Assembly (NCBI RefSeq): GCF_001742165.1
Contig: NZ_CP016444.1
Location: 992,001-1,056,000 of the forward strand
Origin: Burkholderia stabilis
Lineage (GTDB): Bacteria; Pseudomonadota; Gammaproteobacteria; Burkholderiales; Burkholderiaceae
Direction of reading: 5' to 3'
DNA length: 64,000 nucleotides
Part shown: piece by piece, positions 51,131-61,355 of the stretch
Position numbering within the stretch: the first letter of the stretch is position 1
Layout: the number at the start of each line of letters is the position of its first letter
Translations under genes and position numbers: made by a program
Notes under the pieces: model-generated
What the model saw: only the letters and a program-made list of their open reading frames with translations
Databases searched by the model: none
What the model was told of the DNA's origin: nothing

Positions 51131-51146
51131 GTCGGAATATTCCGAC
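51131..51146. promoter_or_regulatory. Perfect palindrome GTCGGAATATTCCGAC
   Basis: A 16-bp perfect palindrome in the divergent region between the LRAT-type gene and the lipoprotein gene. It has the same layout as the GTAGG/CCTAC sites at 29227-29262 and 33900-33917, so all three may be read by one dimeric regulator. Confidence 0.5.
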
Positions 51147-51248
51147 GCGGCAGGCGGTGACGGCTGACGGGCGGTGCGGCCGGACGCTGACCGGACTGTC
51201 CGTTTCCCCTGGCGTGCGGGCGATTCCGGCGGTACCTCCGGCACGCGC

Positions 51249-51262
51249 TTGATGTGGGTCAA
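51249..51262. promoter_or_regulatory. FNR/ANR box TTGATGTGGGTCAA
   Basis: Full match, 131 bp ahead of the lipoprotein gene at 51394. Confidence 0.68.
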
Positions 51263-51393
51263 TCGCGGGTTGCGGCGGACCCATACAGTCGACACCAGGG
51301 CCCGCGCATGTCGTGCGTGAAGCGGCCGCGCCGGTGTTGCAGCCCGGGCTGCCCACCGGAACATGGAACTCCAGCCCCTGCGAGGCGTTGGCG

Positions 51394-51873
51394 ATGAAAC
51401 GAGGATGGTTGGCGACGGGCGTGCTGCTCGCGTTGAGTGCCTGTGCCGGAGACGCGCAGACCGGGGCGTTCCGCGAACGGGAAACGCAACTGCTGACAAC
51501 GCGCGAGGCAGCATCGCTGCGGTGTGCGACGCAATCGGAATGCGATCGCGCGTGGGCTCGTGCGCGGCGCTTCATCGAAATGCATTCGTCGACCAGGATC
51601 ACGCGATTCACCGCGGACGCGATCGAGACTGCGCAGCCGCTTCTGGCCGGAAACGTCTATCTCTGGGCGTCCCGCGCGGCGTCGGAGGACGGGAGATCGG
51701 TGATCCGGCTCAAGGTGATGTGCAAGGGCATGTACGACAGCGACGGCGGTCCGGGCTGGCAATACGACGCCTGCGCGACGAAAACCCTCGAACTGGAGGG
51801 AAGCTTCCGGTCGTTCGCGGGTGCGTCGTCCGCGCCCGAAACGCGTGGCCGGACGGTGGCGTCGCCACGATAG
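51394..51873 (+). CDS. Putative lipoprotein, 159 aa
   Basis: The N-terminus MKRGWLATGVLLALSAC is a lipoprotein signal with lipobox LSAC (Cys17). The mature part has paired cysteines (LRCATQSECDRAW; VMCKGMYDSDGGPGWQYDAC) that could form disulphides. I know no function. Start at 51394 has GAGGCG; the longer frame to 51313 would hide the signal peptide. FNR box 131 bp upstream. It converges on the second export operon. Confidence 0.72.
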   Translation: MKRGWLATGVLLALSACAGDAQTGAFRERETQLLTTREAASLRCATQSECDRAWARARRFIEMHSSTRITRFTADAIETAQPLLAGNVYLWASRAASEDGRSVIRLKVMCKGMYDSDGGPGWQYDACATKTLELEGSFRSFAGASSAPETRGRTVASPR

Positions 51874-51921
51874 TGCGAAAGGACGACAGGGGGCGCGGTG
51901 CACCGCCGCGCGCCGGGCCGA

Positions 51922-53046
51922 TTACGACATCTGGCCGATCGTCTTGCGAAAGCGCATCAGCGACAGCAGGAACAGCACGCATCCGATCGCGAACAACACC
52001 GCAAACTGCACCCAGACCGCATCGAGGCCGGCACCGCGATACAGGATGCGTTGCGCCAGCTCGACGAAATGGGTGGTCGGCGCGGCCAGCATGATGTCCT
52101 GCACGGCCAGCGGCATGCTCTCGCGCGGCGTCAGTCCGCCCGACAGCAACTGCAGCGGCAGCAGCACGAGCACGAGCAGCATCCCGAACTGCGGCATGCT
52201 GCGCACGAGCGTCGCGAGAAAAATCCCCATCGACGTCGCCGCGAACAGGTGCAACGCCATCCCGGCAACGAACAGCGGTATGGAGCCCGGAATCGGGACG
52301 TGCAGCGCACCGCCGACGACGAACGTCAGCGACGCGACGGCGGCCACCGTGACGACGAGCCCCATCGACCAGACCTTCGCGAGCATGATTTCCGCCGCGG
52401 TCACCGGCATGACAAGCAGATGCTCGATCGTGCCGTGCTCGCGCTCGCGAATCAGCGCGGCCCCGGTGAGTATCATCGACAGCATCGTCACGTTGTTGAT
52501 CAGTTCCATCAGCGCGCCGAACCATACCTCGTCGAGATTCGGGTTGAAGCGCATCCGCAGCGCGAGGTCGACAGGCGGCAACGGCGTGCCGCGATAGCGC
52601 CGCACGAATGCGTCGATCTCGCCCGACACGATCTGCTGGACGTAACCGCCACCGGTAAACGCCTGCGTCATGCGTGTCGCGTCGACGTTGAGCTGGATCG
52701 TCGCATGGCGGCCGGCGAGCACGTCGCGCTGCAGGTCCGGCGGAATGTCGAGCGAGAACGTGTAGTCGCCGTTGTCGAGACCGCGATCGGCCGCGGCGGC
52801 GTCGACGATCGGGGGTGGCGCGAACTGCGGCGGGAAGAACGCCGCCGCGATGCGTGCCGACAGCGGCGATGCGTCCTCGTCGACGATCGCGATCGGCACC
52901 TTGTGCAGCGTTTCCGGGCTAGCGGTGGCGGCGACGTAGATCGACGCGCTGAACGTATAGACGATGAGTGCGAGCAGGATCGGGTCGCGAGCGAGGCTCC
53001 AGAGTTCCTTGACCCCGAGCCGGAAAATGGCGAGCAGGCGCGACAT
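51922..53046 (-). CDS. ABC-2 type permease (YhhJ/YbhR-like)
   Basis: A 374-residue ABC-2 permease: one N-terminal membrane helix (DPILLALIVYTFSASIYVA), a periplasmic domain (about 50-175) and five C-terminal helices with the family stretch REREHGTIEHLLVMPVTAAE. It pairs with the ATPase-permease encoded 2 bp upstream. It is the last gene of the OMP-HlyD-ATPase/permease-permease export operon, which resembles E. coli ybhGFSR/yhiI-rbbA-yhhJ. Confidence 0.92.
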   Translation of the reverse strand: MSRLLAIFRLGVKELWSLARDPILLALIVYTFSASIYVAATASPETLHKVPIAIVDEDASPLSARIAAAFFPPQFAPPPIVDAAAADRGLDNGDYTFSLDIPPDLQRDVLAGRHATIQLNVDATRMTQAFTGGGYVQQIVSGEIDAFVRRYRGTPLPPVDLALRMRFNPNLDEVWFGALMELINNVTMLSMILTGAALIREREHGTIEHLLVMPVTAAEIMLAKVWSMGLVVTVAAVASLTFVVGGALHVPIPGSIPLFVAGMALHLFAATSMGIFLATLVRSMPQFGMLLVLVLLPLQLLSGGLTPRESMPLAVQDIMLAAPTTHFVELAQRILYRGAGLDAVWVQFAVLFAIGCVLFLLSLMRFRKTIGQMS

Positions 53047-53048
53047 GG

Positions 53049-55853
53049 TCAGCGTTCCTGCTTGCGGAGCAGGACCCCGGTCATGACCAGGATGACCGGC
53101 GCCGCCGCGAGCAGCGGCCAGAACTGCGACGACAGGTCGGCGAACCCGAGCGCCTTGTTGTAGACACCGCGGCTGATCGCGAGCATGTAGGTGGCCGGGT
53201 AAACCGTACCGATCCATTTGCCGCTGCCTTCGAGCGACGACAGGGGCGTGAGCAGGCCCGAGAACTGCACGACGGGAATCAGCGTGCCGACGATCGTCAT
53301 GAAGATCGCGGCGATCTGGCTGCGGGTGAACGTCGACGCGAACAGCCCGATGCCGGTGGCCACGACGTTGAAGATCAGCATCGCGGCCGCCAGCGTCGCA
53401 AGACTTCCCTTGATCCGCACGCCGAACACGACGTCGGCCAGCACGACCATCAGCACGAAGTTCAGCATCGCCAGCATGACGTACGGCGCCTGCTTGCCGA
53501 GCAGGAATTCGGCGCGTGTGACGGGCGTCACGTACAGGTTGACGATCGACCCGAGCTCGCGTTCCCGCACGACGGCGAGCGCCGTGAGCATCGCGGGCAG
53601 CATCAGCAGCAGCATCGGCATGATCGCCGGAATCATCGCGGGCAGGCTCCTGACGTCCGGGTTGTAGCGATAACGAACAGCGATGTCGACCGCCGGAACG
53701 AGCGACGCGCCGAGCCGGCGCCTGGCCTGATCGCGCAGCCAGTTCTCGTGCATGCCGGCGACATAGCCGCGGATCGTCTCCGCGCGCATCGGCATCGCGC
53801 CGTCGACCCACGCGCCGATCTCGACGCGCCGACCGCGCGCGACGTCGCGTGCGAACCCGGGCGGGATCTCGATCGCGAGCGACAACTGGCCGTTGCGCAT
53901 GCGGCGATCGATGTCGCGATCATCCGCGAGCGCGGCGCGCGGCACGAAGTAGCGGGAACCGGCGAGGTTCTGCGCATAGTCCTGGCTCAGGATCGACTGA
54001 TCGCGGTCGAGCACCGCGAACGTCAGGTTGTCGACGTCGAGACTGATGCCGATGCTGATCACGCACATCAGCACGAGCGAACCGAACAGCGCCAGCGTCG
54101 CGCGCAGCGGATCGCGTCGCAGTTCCAGCACTTCGCGCCACAGGTAGCTGCCGGCGCGCGCCGGGCTGAACCACGCGGCCCCGCGGCGGGCGCCGGCCGC
54201 CTCCGGCGGCGCGGCAAGCCAGCCGGCGTCGGACGGTGCCTCGGCCAACGCGCCGTCCGTGCGCTGCGCATCGGTCAGGTAGCCGATAAACGCATCCTCG
54301 AGCGTGCTGGCGCCGCGCGCGCGAACCAGCTCGTCGGGCGCGGCGCTCGCGAGCACGCGGCCAGCGTGCATCAGCGAGATGCGATCGCAGCGCGCGGCCT
54401 CGTTCATGAAGTGCGTCGAAATGAAGATCGTGACGCGATCCTGCCGGGCGAGCTCGATCATCAATCGCCAGAAATCGTCCCGTGCGACGGGGTCCACGCC
54501 CGAGGTCGGCTCGTCGAGGATCAGCAGTTCGGGCTTGTGCACCATCGCCACCGCGAGCGACAACCGCTGCCGCATGCCGAGCGGCAGGCGCTCGGGCAGC
54601 GCGTCGAGCGCATCGGCGAGCGCGAAGCGCTCGACCATTTCGGTCACCCGTCCCGGTACGTCAGGTTCCGGCACGCCGAACAGGCGTGCATGCAGCACCA
54701 GGTTCTGCCGGACGGTCAGTTCGCCGTACAGCGAAAATCCCTGCGACATGTAGCCGACCCGCCTGCGCGTGTCGATGTCGTCGGCGGCGACCGGCCGGCC
54801 GAACAGCGTCGCGGTGCCTTCGGATGCGGGGAGCAGCCCCGTGAGCATCTTCATGGTCGTCGATTTGCCGCAACCGTTGGAGCCGAGAAATCCGAAGATT
54901 TCGCCGCGGCGAATCTTCAGGCTCACGTGGTCGACCGCGACGAAATCGCCGAAGCGCATCGTCAGCGCATCGGCCTCGATGGCGTAGGCGGCGGAGTCGT
55001 CCGGCTGAAAAGGCGCAATCCGGATCGGCTGGTGTCCGTGCCGCCGGGCTTCCGGGAGCAACGCGATGAACGCGGCTTCCAGCGTGTCGCACCCGGTGCG
55101 GGCGAGCAGGTCGCCGGTGCCGCCCGTTGCCAGCACCCGGCCGGCGTCCATCGCGATCAGCCAGTCGAAACGCCGGGCCTCGTCCATGTATGCGGTAGCG
55201 ACCAGTACGCTCATTGCCGGGCGTGCGGCGCGAATCCGGCCGATCAACTCCCAGAACTGCGCGCGCGAGAGCGGATCCACGCCGGTCGTCGGTTCGTCCA
55301 GGATCAGCAGGTCGGGATCGTGGATCAACGCGCAACACAGGCCGAGCTTCTGCTTCATGCCGCCGGACAGTTTGCCGGCAGGCCGATCCAGGAACGGATG
55401 AAGGCCGGTGCTGTGCGTGAGTGCGTCGATCCGGCGGCGTCGCTCCGCCGCGTCGTGGCCGAACAGTCTCGCGAAGAACTGCAGGTTTTCCTCGACCGAC
55501 AGCGTCGCATACAGGTTTCGGCCGAGGCCCTGCGGCATGTAGGCGATGCGCCGGCAGACGCGTGCGCGATGGCGGCGCGACGACAGATCGCCGTCGAGTG
55601 CCAGGACACGCCCCTGCTGGATCGCACGCGCGCCGGAAACGAGCGCGAGCAGGCTCGACTTGCCGACGCCGTCCGGGCCGATCAGCCCGATCATGCGGCC
55701 GCCGGGGATATCGAGCGTCACGTTGTCGAGCGCGTACTTGTCGCCGTAGCGCAGCGACACGCCCGACAGCCGCGCGACCATGCCGGATTCCGCGCAGACC
55801 GGCGGACCTTCGGTCGCACCGGCGTCGGTATCGGCTGGCAACGTCGTCTTCAT
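53049..55853 (-). CDS. Double-ATPase ABC transporter fused to a permease (RbbA-like)
   Basis: A 934-residue protein with two ABC ATPase domains and an ABC-2 permease. Domain 1: Walker [10 protein letters not shown] (59-67), [11 protein letters not shown]. Domain 2: Walker [10 protein letters not shown] (about 344-352), [14 protein letters not shown] (a Pro-Leu-Gly variant of the LSGGQ signature). The C-terminal 370 residues hold the membrane domain ([38 protein letters not shown]). E. coli RbbA has this layout. The ATG overlaps the HlyD-gene stop (ATGA), implying coupled translation. Confidence 0.94.
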   Translation of the reverse strand: MKTTLPADTDAGATEGPPVCAESGMVARLSGVSLRYGDKYALDNVTLDIPGGRMIGLIGPDGVGKSSLLALVSGARAIQQGRVLALDGDLSSRRHRARVCRRIAYMPQGLGRNLYATLSVEENLQFFARLFGHDAAERRRRIDALTHSTGLHPFLDRPAGKLSGGMKQKLGLCCALIHDPDLLILDEPTTGVDPLSRAQFWELIGRIRAARPAMSVLVATAYMDEARRFDWLIAMDAGRVLATGGTGDLLARTGCDTLEAAFIALLPEARRHGHQPIRIAPFQPDDSAAYAIEADALTMRFGDFVAVDHVSLKIRRGEIFGFLGSNGCGKSTTMKMLTGLLPASEGTATLFGRPVAADDIDTRRRVGYMSQGFSLYGELTVRQNLVLHARLFGVPEPDVPGRVTEMVERFALADALDALPERLPLGMRQRLSLAVAMVHKPELLILDEPTSGVDPVARDDFWRLMIELARQDRVTIFISTHFMNEAARCDRISLMHAGRVLASAAPDELVRARGASTLEDAFIGYLTDAQRTDGALAEAPSDAGWLAAPPEAAGARRGAAWFSPARAGSYLWREVLELRRDPLRATLALFGSLVLMCVISIGISLDVDNLTFAVLDRDQSILSQDYAQNLAGSRYFVPRAALADDRDIDRRMRNGQLSLAIEIPPGFARDVARGRRVEIGAWVDGAMPMRAETIRGYVAGMHENWLRDQARRRLGASLVPAVDIAVRYRYNPDVRSLPAMIPAIMPMLLLMLPAMLTALAVVRERELGSIVNLYVTPVTRAEFLLGKQAPYVMLAMLNFVLMVVLADVVFGVRIKGSLATLAAAMLIFNVVATGIGLFASTFTRSQIAAIFMTIVGTLIPVVQFSGLLTPLSSLEGSGKWIGTVYPATYMLAISRGVYNKALGFADLSSQFWPLLAAAPVILVMTGVLLRKQER

Positions 55854-56923
55854 TGCGGCACCTTGACGGCGAGGCGCGCCGGCCAGTCTGCCTTCGGGTC
55901 GGCCTTCAGCCATGCGACACCCGGCAGCCCGGTCTTGACGAGTTTCAGGTGGCGCTGCAGCAGATCCCGGTCGATGCGCGCCTTCACCCGGAACATCAGC
56001 TTCTGCCGTTCGGTGGCCGTCTCGACCGTCTTCGGCGTGAACTGCGCGGTGCTCGACACGTACGACACGCTGGCCGGAATCACGTATTCCGGCGCCGCGT
56101 CGAGCACGATCCGCACGTCGGCGCCGAGCGGTACCCTGCCGACGACCGTTTCGGGCAGGAAGAACGTCATGTAGACGTCGGACAGGTCGACGACATTGAG
56201 CACTTTGCCGCCTGCCGGCAGGACCTCGCCCGATTCGGCGATGCGGTACTGGACCCGGCCGTCGCGCGGCGACGTCAGCTCGCTGTCCGCGATGTCGGCC
56301 TTCACGCGTGCCACGGTGGCCTGCGCGGCCGTGACCGCCGAACGCGCCGCGACGAGCTGGGCCTTCGTTGCATCGATGCCGGCCTGGGCGGCGTCCACCT
56401 GCGCTCGCGCGGCATTCACGGTTGCCCGCAGGCTGCCGGTGCGCGCGCGATCATCGTCGAGTTCCTGCATCGACGATGCGCCGTCGCGCGACAGCGTTTC
56501 GGAACGCGCGAGCCGTCGCGCTGCCGCGTCCAGTTCGCTTTCCCGCTGCACGACGACCGCCGCGGCCGCGGCCTTGTCGCTGCGGCGCTGGGCGACCTGC
56601 GCGTCGATGCTCGCCGCGGTGTTGGCCGCCTGTTGTTCCCTTGCCTGCGCCTCGTCGAGTTGCGCCTGCAGGACGACGACGTCCATGCGCGCGAGCGGCT
56701 GACCGGCCTTCACGAAATCGCCTTCGTCGACGAGCATGGTGGTGACGCGCCCCGGCAGCTTGGTCGCGACGTCGATCTCGGTCGCCTCGATGCGGCCGTT
56801 GCCGCTGACGAGCCCCGCATCCGTCTGTCCGTCGCGCCAGCGCGTCCACCCGTAGTACGTGAGGCCGATCGCGAGCACGGCCGCGCCGGCGCCGATCAGA
56901 AGGGGGCGCTTGATGGCTTTCAT
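55850..56923 (-). CDS. HlyD-family membrane-fusion protein
   Basis: A 357-residue periplasmic adaptor with one N-terminal membrane anchor ([19 protein letters not shown]), a lipoyl-like first half ([20 protein letters not shown]), a long coiled coil (about residues 85-210) and the return half ([20 protein letters not shown]). It links the RbbA-like transporter to the outer-membrane channel. It overlaps both neighbours by four bases (ATGA), typical of a coupled operon. Confidence 0.93.
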   Translation of the reverse strand: MKAIKRPLLIGAGAAVLAIGLTYYGWTRWRDGQTDAGLVSGNGRIEATEIDVATKLPGRVTTMLVDEGDFVKAGQPLARMDVVVLQAQLDEAQAREQQAANTAASIDAQVAQRRSDKAAAAAVVVQRESELDAAARRLARSETLSRDGASSMQELDDDRARTGSLRATVNAARAQVDAAQAGIDATKAQLVAARSAVTAAQATVARVKADIADSELTSPRDGRVQYRIAESGEVLPAGGKVLNVVDLSDVYMTFFLPETVVGRVPLGADVRIVLDAAPEYVIPASVSYVSSTAQFTPKTVETATERQKLMFRVKARIDRDLLQRHLKLVKTGLPGVAWLKADPKADWPARLAVKVPQ

Positions 56924-58413
56924 TGTCTGGAATCCGGGTCTGTCGAAAGGTTGTTCGGTGCGGCGGCAGTCCTGCCGGCGTCGGTCGTCTCGCCGCCGAG
57001 CGCGCCGTACAGCGCGACGCGGCTCGACAGGAGCGCGCGGCGCGTCATGACCAGTTGCTGCTCCGCGTTCATCAGGTCCCGCTGCGCGTCGAGCACCTCG
57101 AGAAACCGTGTGGCGCCGCTGTCGTAACGCAGCTTCGCCAGGCGCGCCCGTTCGGCCTGGGAGGCCAGCGTGGCGCGCTCGATGCGTACCTGGTCGGCCA
57201 GCCAGTAACGGGACGCGAGCGCGTCGGACACGTCGCGGAAGGCGCTTTGCAGCGTCTTTTCGTATTTCGCGAGCGCCTCGTCGCGCTGCGCATGCGCCAG
57301 CGCGAGATTCGAGCGATTGCGGCCGCCGTCGATGAGCGGCACCGTCACGGTGGGGACGATCGACCATACGCCGGCGCCGGACGACAGCAGCTCATGCAGC
57401 GCGCTGCTGCCCGAGCCGAACGAGCTCGTCAACGCAATGCGCGGAAAGAACGCGGCCCGCGCCGCGCCGATGTTGGTGCGCGTCGCCTGCAACTCGTGCT
57501 CGGCCGCGATCACGTCCGGACGGTTGGCGAGCAGCGACGAGGGCAGGCCGGGGGCGAGCGACGGCAGCACGGCGCCGTCGTCGAGCGCGAGCGGCGCGTC
57601 GGCCGGATCCGGCGGCGCACCGACGAGCAACGCCAGTGCATCGGCGGCCGACGCGCGCGCCTGCTGCAACTGGACGCCCAGGGATTCCGCCTGCTGCAGC
57701 AAGATCTCGGATTGCGTCAGGTCGAGGCGCGAGATCGCGCCGGCCGCCTGGCGAAGCCGGAAGATCCGCAGCGATTCGCGCCGCGTGTCGATCGTCGCGC
57801 GCGTCAGCGCGATGCGCTCGTCGATCTCGCACAGGGTCAGATACGCGTCCGCTACCCCGGTGATCACGCTCAACGCCACTGCCTGGCGGGCTGCGTCGCT
57901 TGCGAGGTAGCGCTGGAGCGCCGACGTTTTCAGGTTGCGCACGCGGCCCCAGAAGTCGATCTCCCATTGCGTCTCGGCCAGCTGGACCTCGTAGACCTGG
58001 CCGATCACCGGCGCCGGCGTCAGGAACCCGCCCGGCGCACGAAACCGCGCATAGGCCGCGCCGGCGCCGATCGTCGGCCACTGATCCGCGCTGCGGATGC
58101 CGTAGACGGCACGCGCCTGCTCGACACGTGCAAGGGCGGCGCGCAGATCGCGGTTGTTGACGAGCGCCTGCGCGATCAACGCGCGCAGGCGCGCGTCGAC
58201 GAAATACCCTTGCCACGCAGGCACGTGCACCGCGGAAGTGCTGTCGGCGGACGGATCGGGAAACACCGCGGGGATCGGGGATGCGGGACGCGTGTCCGGT
58301 GGCGCGAACGACAGGCATCCCGACAGCAGGACCGCACCCGTTGCGAGTGCAACGAGACGCGTGCGTCGCGCGACGGCAGCATGAAAGAGAGCGGGAAGCG
58401 CGGCAACGCGCAT
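56920..58413 (-). CDS. Outer-membrane efflux lipoprotein (NodT/OprM family)
   Basis: A 497-residue outer-membrane channel with lipoprotein signal (ALATGAVLLSGC, Cys about residue 33) and two OEP repeats (LRALIAQALVNNRDLRAALA; LLANRPDVIAAEHELQATRT). It is the first gene of the second tripartite export operon. An FNR-like site with one mismatch lies 96 bp upstream. It is similar in type to the channel at 45524 but clearly a distant paralogue. Confidence 0.93.
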   Translation of the reverse strand: MRVAALPALFHAAVARRTRLVALATGAVLLSGCLSFAPPDTRPASPIPAVFPDPSADSTSAVHVPAWQGYFVDARLRALIAQALVNNRDLRAALARVEQARAVYGIRSADQWPTIGAGAAYARFRAPGGFLTPAPVIGQVYEVQLAETQWEIDFWGRVRNLKTSALQRYLASDAARQAVALSVITGVADAYLTLCEIDERIALTRATIDTRRESLRIFRLRQAAGAISRLDLTQSEILLQQAESLGVQLQQARASAADALALLVGAPPDPADAPLALDDGAVLPSLAPGLPSSLLANRPDVIAAEHELQATRTNIGAARAAFFPRIALTSSFGSGSSALHELLSSGAGVWSIVPTVTVPLIDGGRNRSNLALAHAQRDEALAKYEKTLQSAFRDVSDALASRYWLADQVRIERATLASQAERARLAKLRYDSGATRFLEVLDAQRDLMNAEQQLVMTRRALLSSRVALYGALGGETTDAGRTAAAPNNLSTDPDSRQ

Positions 58414-58509
58414 GGAGTGCCTCGTCGAATACGGGAACGCTGGATGGCGCCGCCGTCATGGCGTCGCCGCTTCGGGTTCACTTATATCCGACGATTGCGG
58501 CTCCTCCCC

Positions 58510-58523
58510 TTGATCTGCATCAC
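58510..58523. promoter_or_regulatory. FNR/ANR-like box TTGATCTGCATCAC (one mismatch)
   Basis: Mismatch only at the last base; 96 bp ahead of the second export operon. The 450-bp region between this operon and the sensor kinase gene holds no other feature I can support. Confidence 0.52.
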
Positions 58524-58863
58524 CCGGGCGGAAATGCGTTTCGAGCGGGCCTTCGATTGACAGGTGTGCAGGAGGGTGCTCCGCGTGCTTGCGTCGTGCC
58601 GAACCGAACCGGTGTCGACCACGACGGCGCAGCGCGGCACGCACGTTGCTTTCGAATGGCCGATCGGACCGACGGACCTCGTTGCGTACGGTGCTCGATC
58701 CGTGGCCGGCACATATATAGTGTCAGATGTCGCAGGCAGTCGAAAATATGTACCCAGGCTGGCAGAATGTCTCCATCATTCTTCTGAAGACTGCAGCCCT
58801 GCCGGAAATGAAGGCCAACCCGGGGCCGGCACCGGCCAGTCCAACCAGGAAGGAGCATTGCGC

Positions 58864-60891
58864 GTGGACACGATTGCTCGATTCTTTGTGGCGTCAGGTT
58901 TTGCTCCCCACGGTTATTGTCTCCAGTGGTCGCCCGGACTGATCTGGTCATACGTGGTTGCGGACGCAATCATCGCGCTGTCCTACTATTCGATCCCTGT
59001 CGCGTTGTGGATATTCGCGCGACGTCGCACGGACCTGCCTTTCAGCTGGCTGTTCCTGATGTTCGCCGTCTTCATCCTGGCCTGCGGCACCACGCATCTG
59101 ATCTCGATCCTCGATATCTGGCAGCCGGTGTACTGGCTGGATGCGAGCGTCAAGACCCTCACCGCGGCGGCGTCGCTCGCCACGGCCGTCGTGATATGGC
59201 CCCTGATGCCCAAAGCGCTTGCGCTGCCGAGCCCGATGCAACTGGATCAGGCGAACCGGAACCTCGTGCGCGAGATTGCGGCACGCCAGGAGGCCGAGCG
59301 CCAGCTGCGCGCGCTCACCCATGAGCTTGAACAACGGGTTGCGACGCGTACTGCGGAGTTCGAAAGCGTCAACGATGCGCTGCGCCGCAAGGTCGCCGAA
59401 CACGAACGGGCCGAGCTGGCGATACGCGACAGCCAGCAGCAGCTTCAGTCCATCGTCGACAATGCGGCGACGGTGATCAGCGTGAAGCAGGCGGATCGTC
59501 GTTACGTACTCGTCAACCGGCGCTTCGAGGATGTGTTTCATGTCCGTCGGCAGGATGCGTTCGGCAAGACGGATGCCCAGCTGTTTTCGGCGGAGCGGGC
59601 CGCCGCGTCTCGGCAAGCCGATGACCGGGTACTGGCCGGCGACGTGGTCGAGACCGAGGAAACCGTGATCCTGGGCGGGCAGCTCCATACCTTTCTATCG
59701 GTCAATTTTCCGATCAGGGACTCCGGCGGCCGGATCGTGTCGATCGGCGGTATTTCCACGGATATCAGCGAACGAAAGCGGGCGGAAGAGCGCCTGCGGC
59801 TGGTCGTCGAGGCGTCGCCGAACGCGATGGTCATGGTGAGCCACGGCGGCCGGATCGTGCTGGTGAATTCGCAGACCGAGCGTGTGTTCGGCTACTCGCG
59901 CGACGAACTGATCGGTCGCAGCATCGAGACGCTGGTGCCGGCGCGGTTTCGCGACCAGCATCCCGACCATCGCGCTGCGTTCCTCGCCGCCCCGAAGAGT
60001 CGCCCCATGGGAGCGGGCAGGCATCTTTACGGGTTGCGCAGCGACGGGTCCGAACTGCCGGTGGAAATCGGACTGAATCCGATTGAAACGGACGAGGGCA
60101 TGTTCGTCCTGGCAGCGATCGTCGACATTACCGAGCGCACGCGTGCCGAAACAGCGTTGCGCGAACGCACCGACGAACTGGCGCGCTCCAATCGCGATCT
60201 GGAGCAATTCGCGTATGTGGCGTCGCACGACCTGCAGGAACCCCTTCGCGCGGTGGCCGGCCCGCTGCAGCTGTTGCAGCGTCGTTATCAGGGGCAGCTG
60301 GACGCGCGTGCGGACGAATACATCGGCCATGCCGTCGAAGGCGCCACCCGGATGCAGGCGCTGATCGAGGATCTTCTGACGTATTCGCGCGTCGGCCGGT
60401 CGGACAATCCGTTCCAGCCGGTGCAGTGTGCCGTCGTGCTCGACAGTGCGCTGAACAATCTTGCGGTGGCACTGGAGGAGGCCGGCGCCGACGTTCACCG
60501 CGGCCTCCTCCCGACGGTGCAGGCCATTCCGTCGCAACTCGCGCTGCTGTTTCAGAATCTGCTGGGCAATGCCGTCAAGTTTCGCCGCAAGGACGGGCCG
60601 CTGCGGATTCGGGTGGGCGCGGAACCGTGTGCCGACGGGTGGCTGTTTCGCGTCGAAGACAACGGCATCGGGATCGATGCCCAGTATTTCGAGCGGATCT
60701 TTTTGATATTCCAGCGTCTGCATACGCGTCGCGATTATCCCGGCACGGGGATCGGGCTCGCGCTGTGCAAGCGCATCGTGGAGCGTCATGGCGGCAGGAT
60801 CTGGGTCGAATCCGAACCCGGAAACGGAACGACGTTTCTTTTCACGCTACCGGGCGGGGCGGGAACCGGCCCGAATGCCGAAGTCATTTGA
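58864..60891 (+). CDS. Histidine kinase with ethylene-receptor-like membrane domain
   Basis: A 675-residue sensor kinase. The three N-terminal membrane helices match the ethylene-binding domain of plant ETR1: D34 and Y41 in [13 protein letters not shown], and I71, C74 and H78 in [10 protein letters not shown], the positions known in ETR1 as D25, Y32, I62 and the copper ligands C65/H69. A coiled coil, two PAS domains (about 180-310 and 320-440), HisKA (H455 in [10 protein letters not shown]) and HATPase ([19 protein letters not shown]) follow. The start is a GTG with AAGGAG eight bases ahead. It is followed by a response-regulator gene (11 bp). Confidence 0.88.
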   Translation: MDTIARFFVASGFAPHGYCLQWSPGLIWSYVVADAIIALSYYSIPVALWIFARRRTDLPFSWLFLMFAVFILACGTTHLISILDIWQPVYWLDASVKTLTAAASLATAVVIWPLMPKALALPSPMQLDQANRNLVREIAARQEAERQLRALTHELEQRVATRTAEFESVNDALRRKVAEHERAELAIRDSQQQLQSIVDNAATVISVKQADRRYVLVNRRFEDVFHVRRQDAFGKTDAQLFSAERAAASRQADDRVLAGDVVETEETVILGGQLHTFLSVNFPIRDSGGRIVSIGGISTDISERKRAEERLRLVVEASPNAMVMVSHGGRIVLVNSQTERVFGYSRDELIGRSIETLVPARFRDQHPDHRAAFLAAPKSRPMGAGRHLYGLRSDGSELPVEIGLNPIETDEGMFVLAAIVDITERTRAETALRERTDELARSNRDLEQFAYVASHDLQEPLRAVAGPLQLLQRRYQGQLDARADEYIGHAVEGATRMQALIEDLLTYSRVGRSDNPFQPVQCAVVLDSALNNLAVALEEAGADVHRGLLPTVQAIPSQLALLFQNLLGNAVKFRRKDGPLRIRVGAEPCADGWLFRVEDNGIGIDAQYFERIFLIFQRLHTRRDYPGTGIGLALCKRIVERHGGRIWVESEPGNGTTFLFTLPGGAGTGPNAEVI

Positions 60892-60902
60892 GGAGAGAGC
60901 CA

Positions 60903-61355
60903 ATGCCGATCGAATCGCTTGAAGGTCTCGTCGATATCCTGCTTGTGGAAGACAGCCCCACCGACGTGATGATGACCCGCGAGGGGCTCGAGTATTACAA
61001 GGTCCTCAATCCGCTGAAGGTCGTCGAAGACGGCGTGGCCGCGATGGCGTACCTCCGGCGGGAAGGGCAATACCAGGGCGCGCGCCGGCCGGGCCTCATC
61101 ATCCTCGACCTGAATCTCCCGAGGAAGAGCGGGCGTGAAGTCCTTCAGGAGCTGAAGGACGATCCCGAGCTGCGCAACATTCCCGTCGTCATTCTGACGA
61201 CGTCCAAATCGGAAGAGGACGTGGCGAAGTCGTACGGCCTTCACGCCAATTGCTACATCACCAAGCCGGTCGACTTCGCGAAGTTTGCCGATGTGGTGCG
61301 CCGGATCAGCGACTTCTGGTTCGGCGTCGTGACGCTGCCCCCCGCCGGCCGATGA
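60903..61355 (+). CDS. Single-domain response regulator (Rcp1-like)
   Basis: A 150-residue stand-alone REC protein: acidic pocket VEDSPTD, phospho-acceptor D69 in [14 protein letters not shown] of LTTSKSEED, and K of YITKPVDF. Rcp1-like regulators normally serve phytochrome- or PAS-type kinases. GAGGAGAG precedes the ATG. It lies between two kinase genes, starting 11 bp after the first and overlapping the second by ATGA, so it probably relays phosphate between them. Confidence 0.93.
   Translation: MPIESLEGLVDILLVEDSPTDVMMTREGLEYYKVLNPLKVVEDGVAAMAYLRREGQYQGARRPGLIILDLNLPRKSGREVLQELKDDPELRNIPVVILTTSKSEEDVAKSYGLHANCYITKPVDFAKFADVVRRISDFWFGVVTLPPAGR

Noticed and set aside
53748..56174. 808-codon plus-strand open frame opposite the export genes
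   Set aside because: Antisense to the RbbA-like and HlyD genes, low-complexity His/Arg/Asp-rich translation, no ribosome-binding site.
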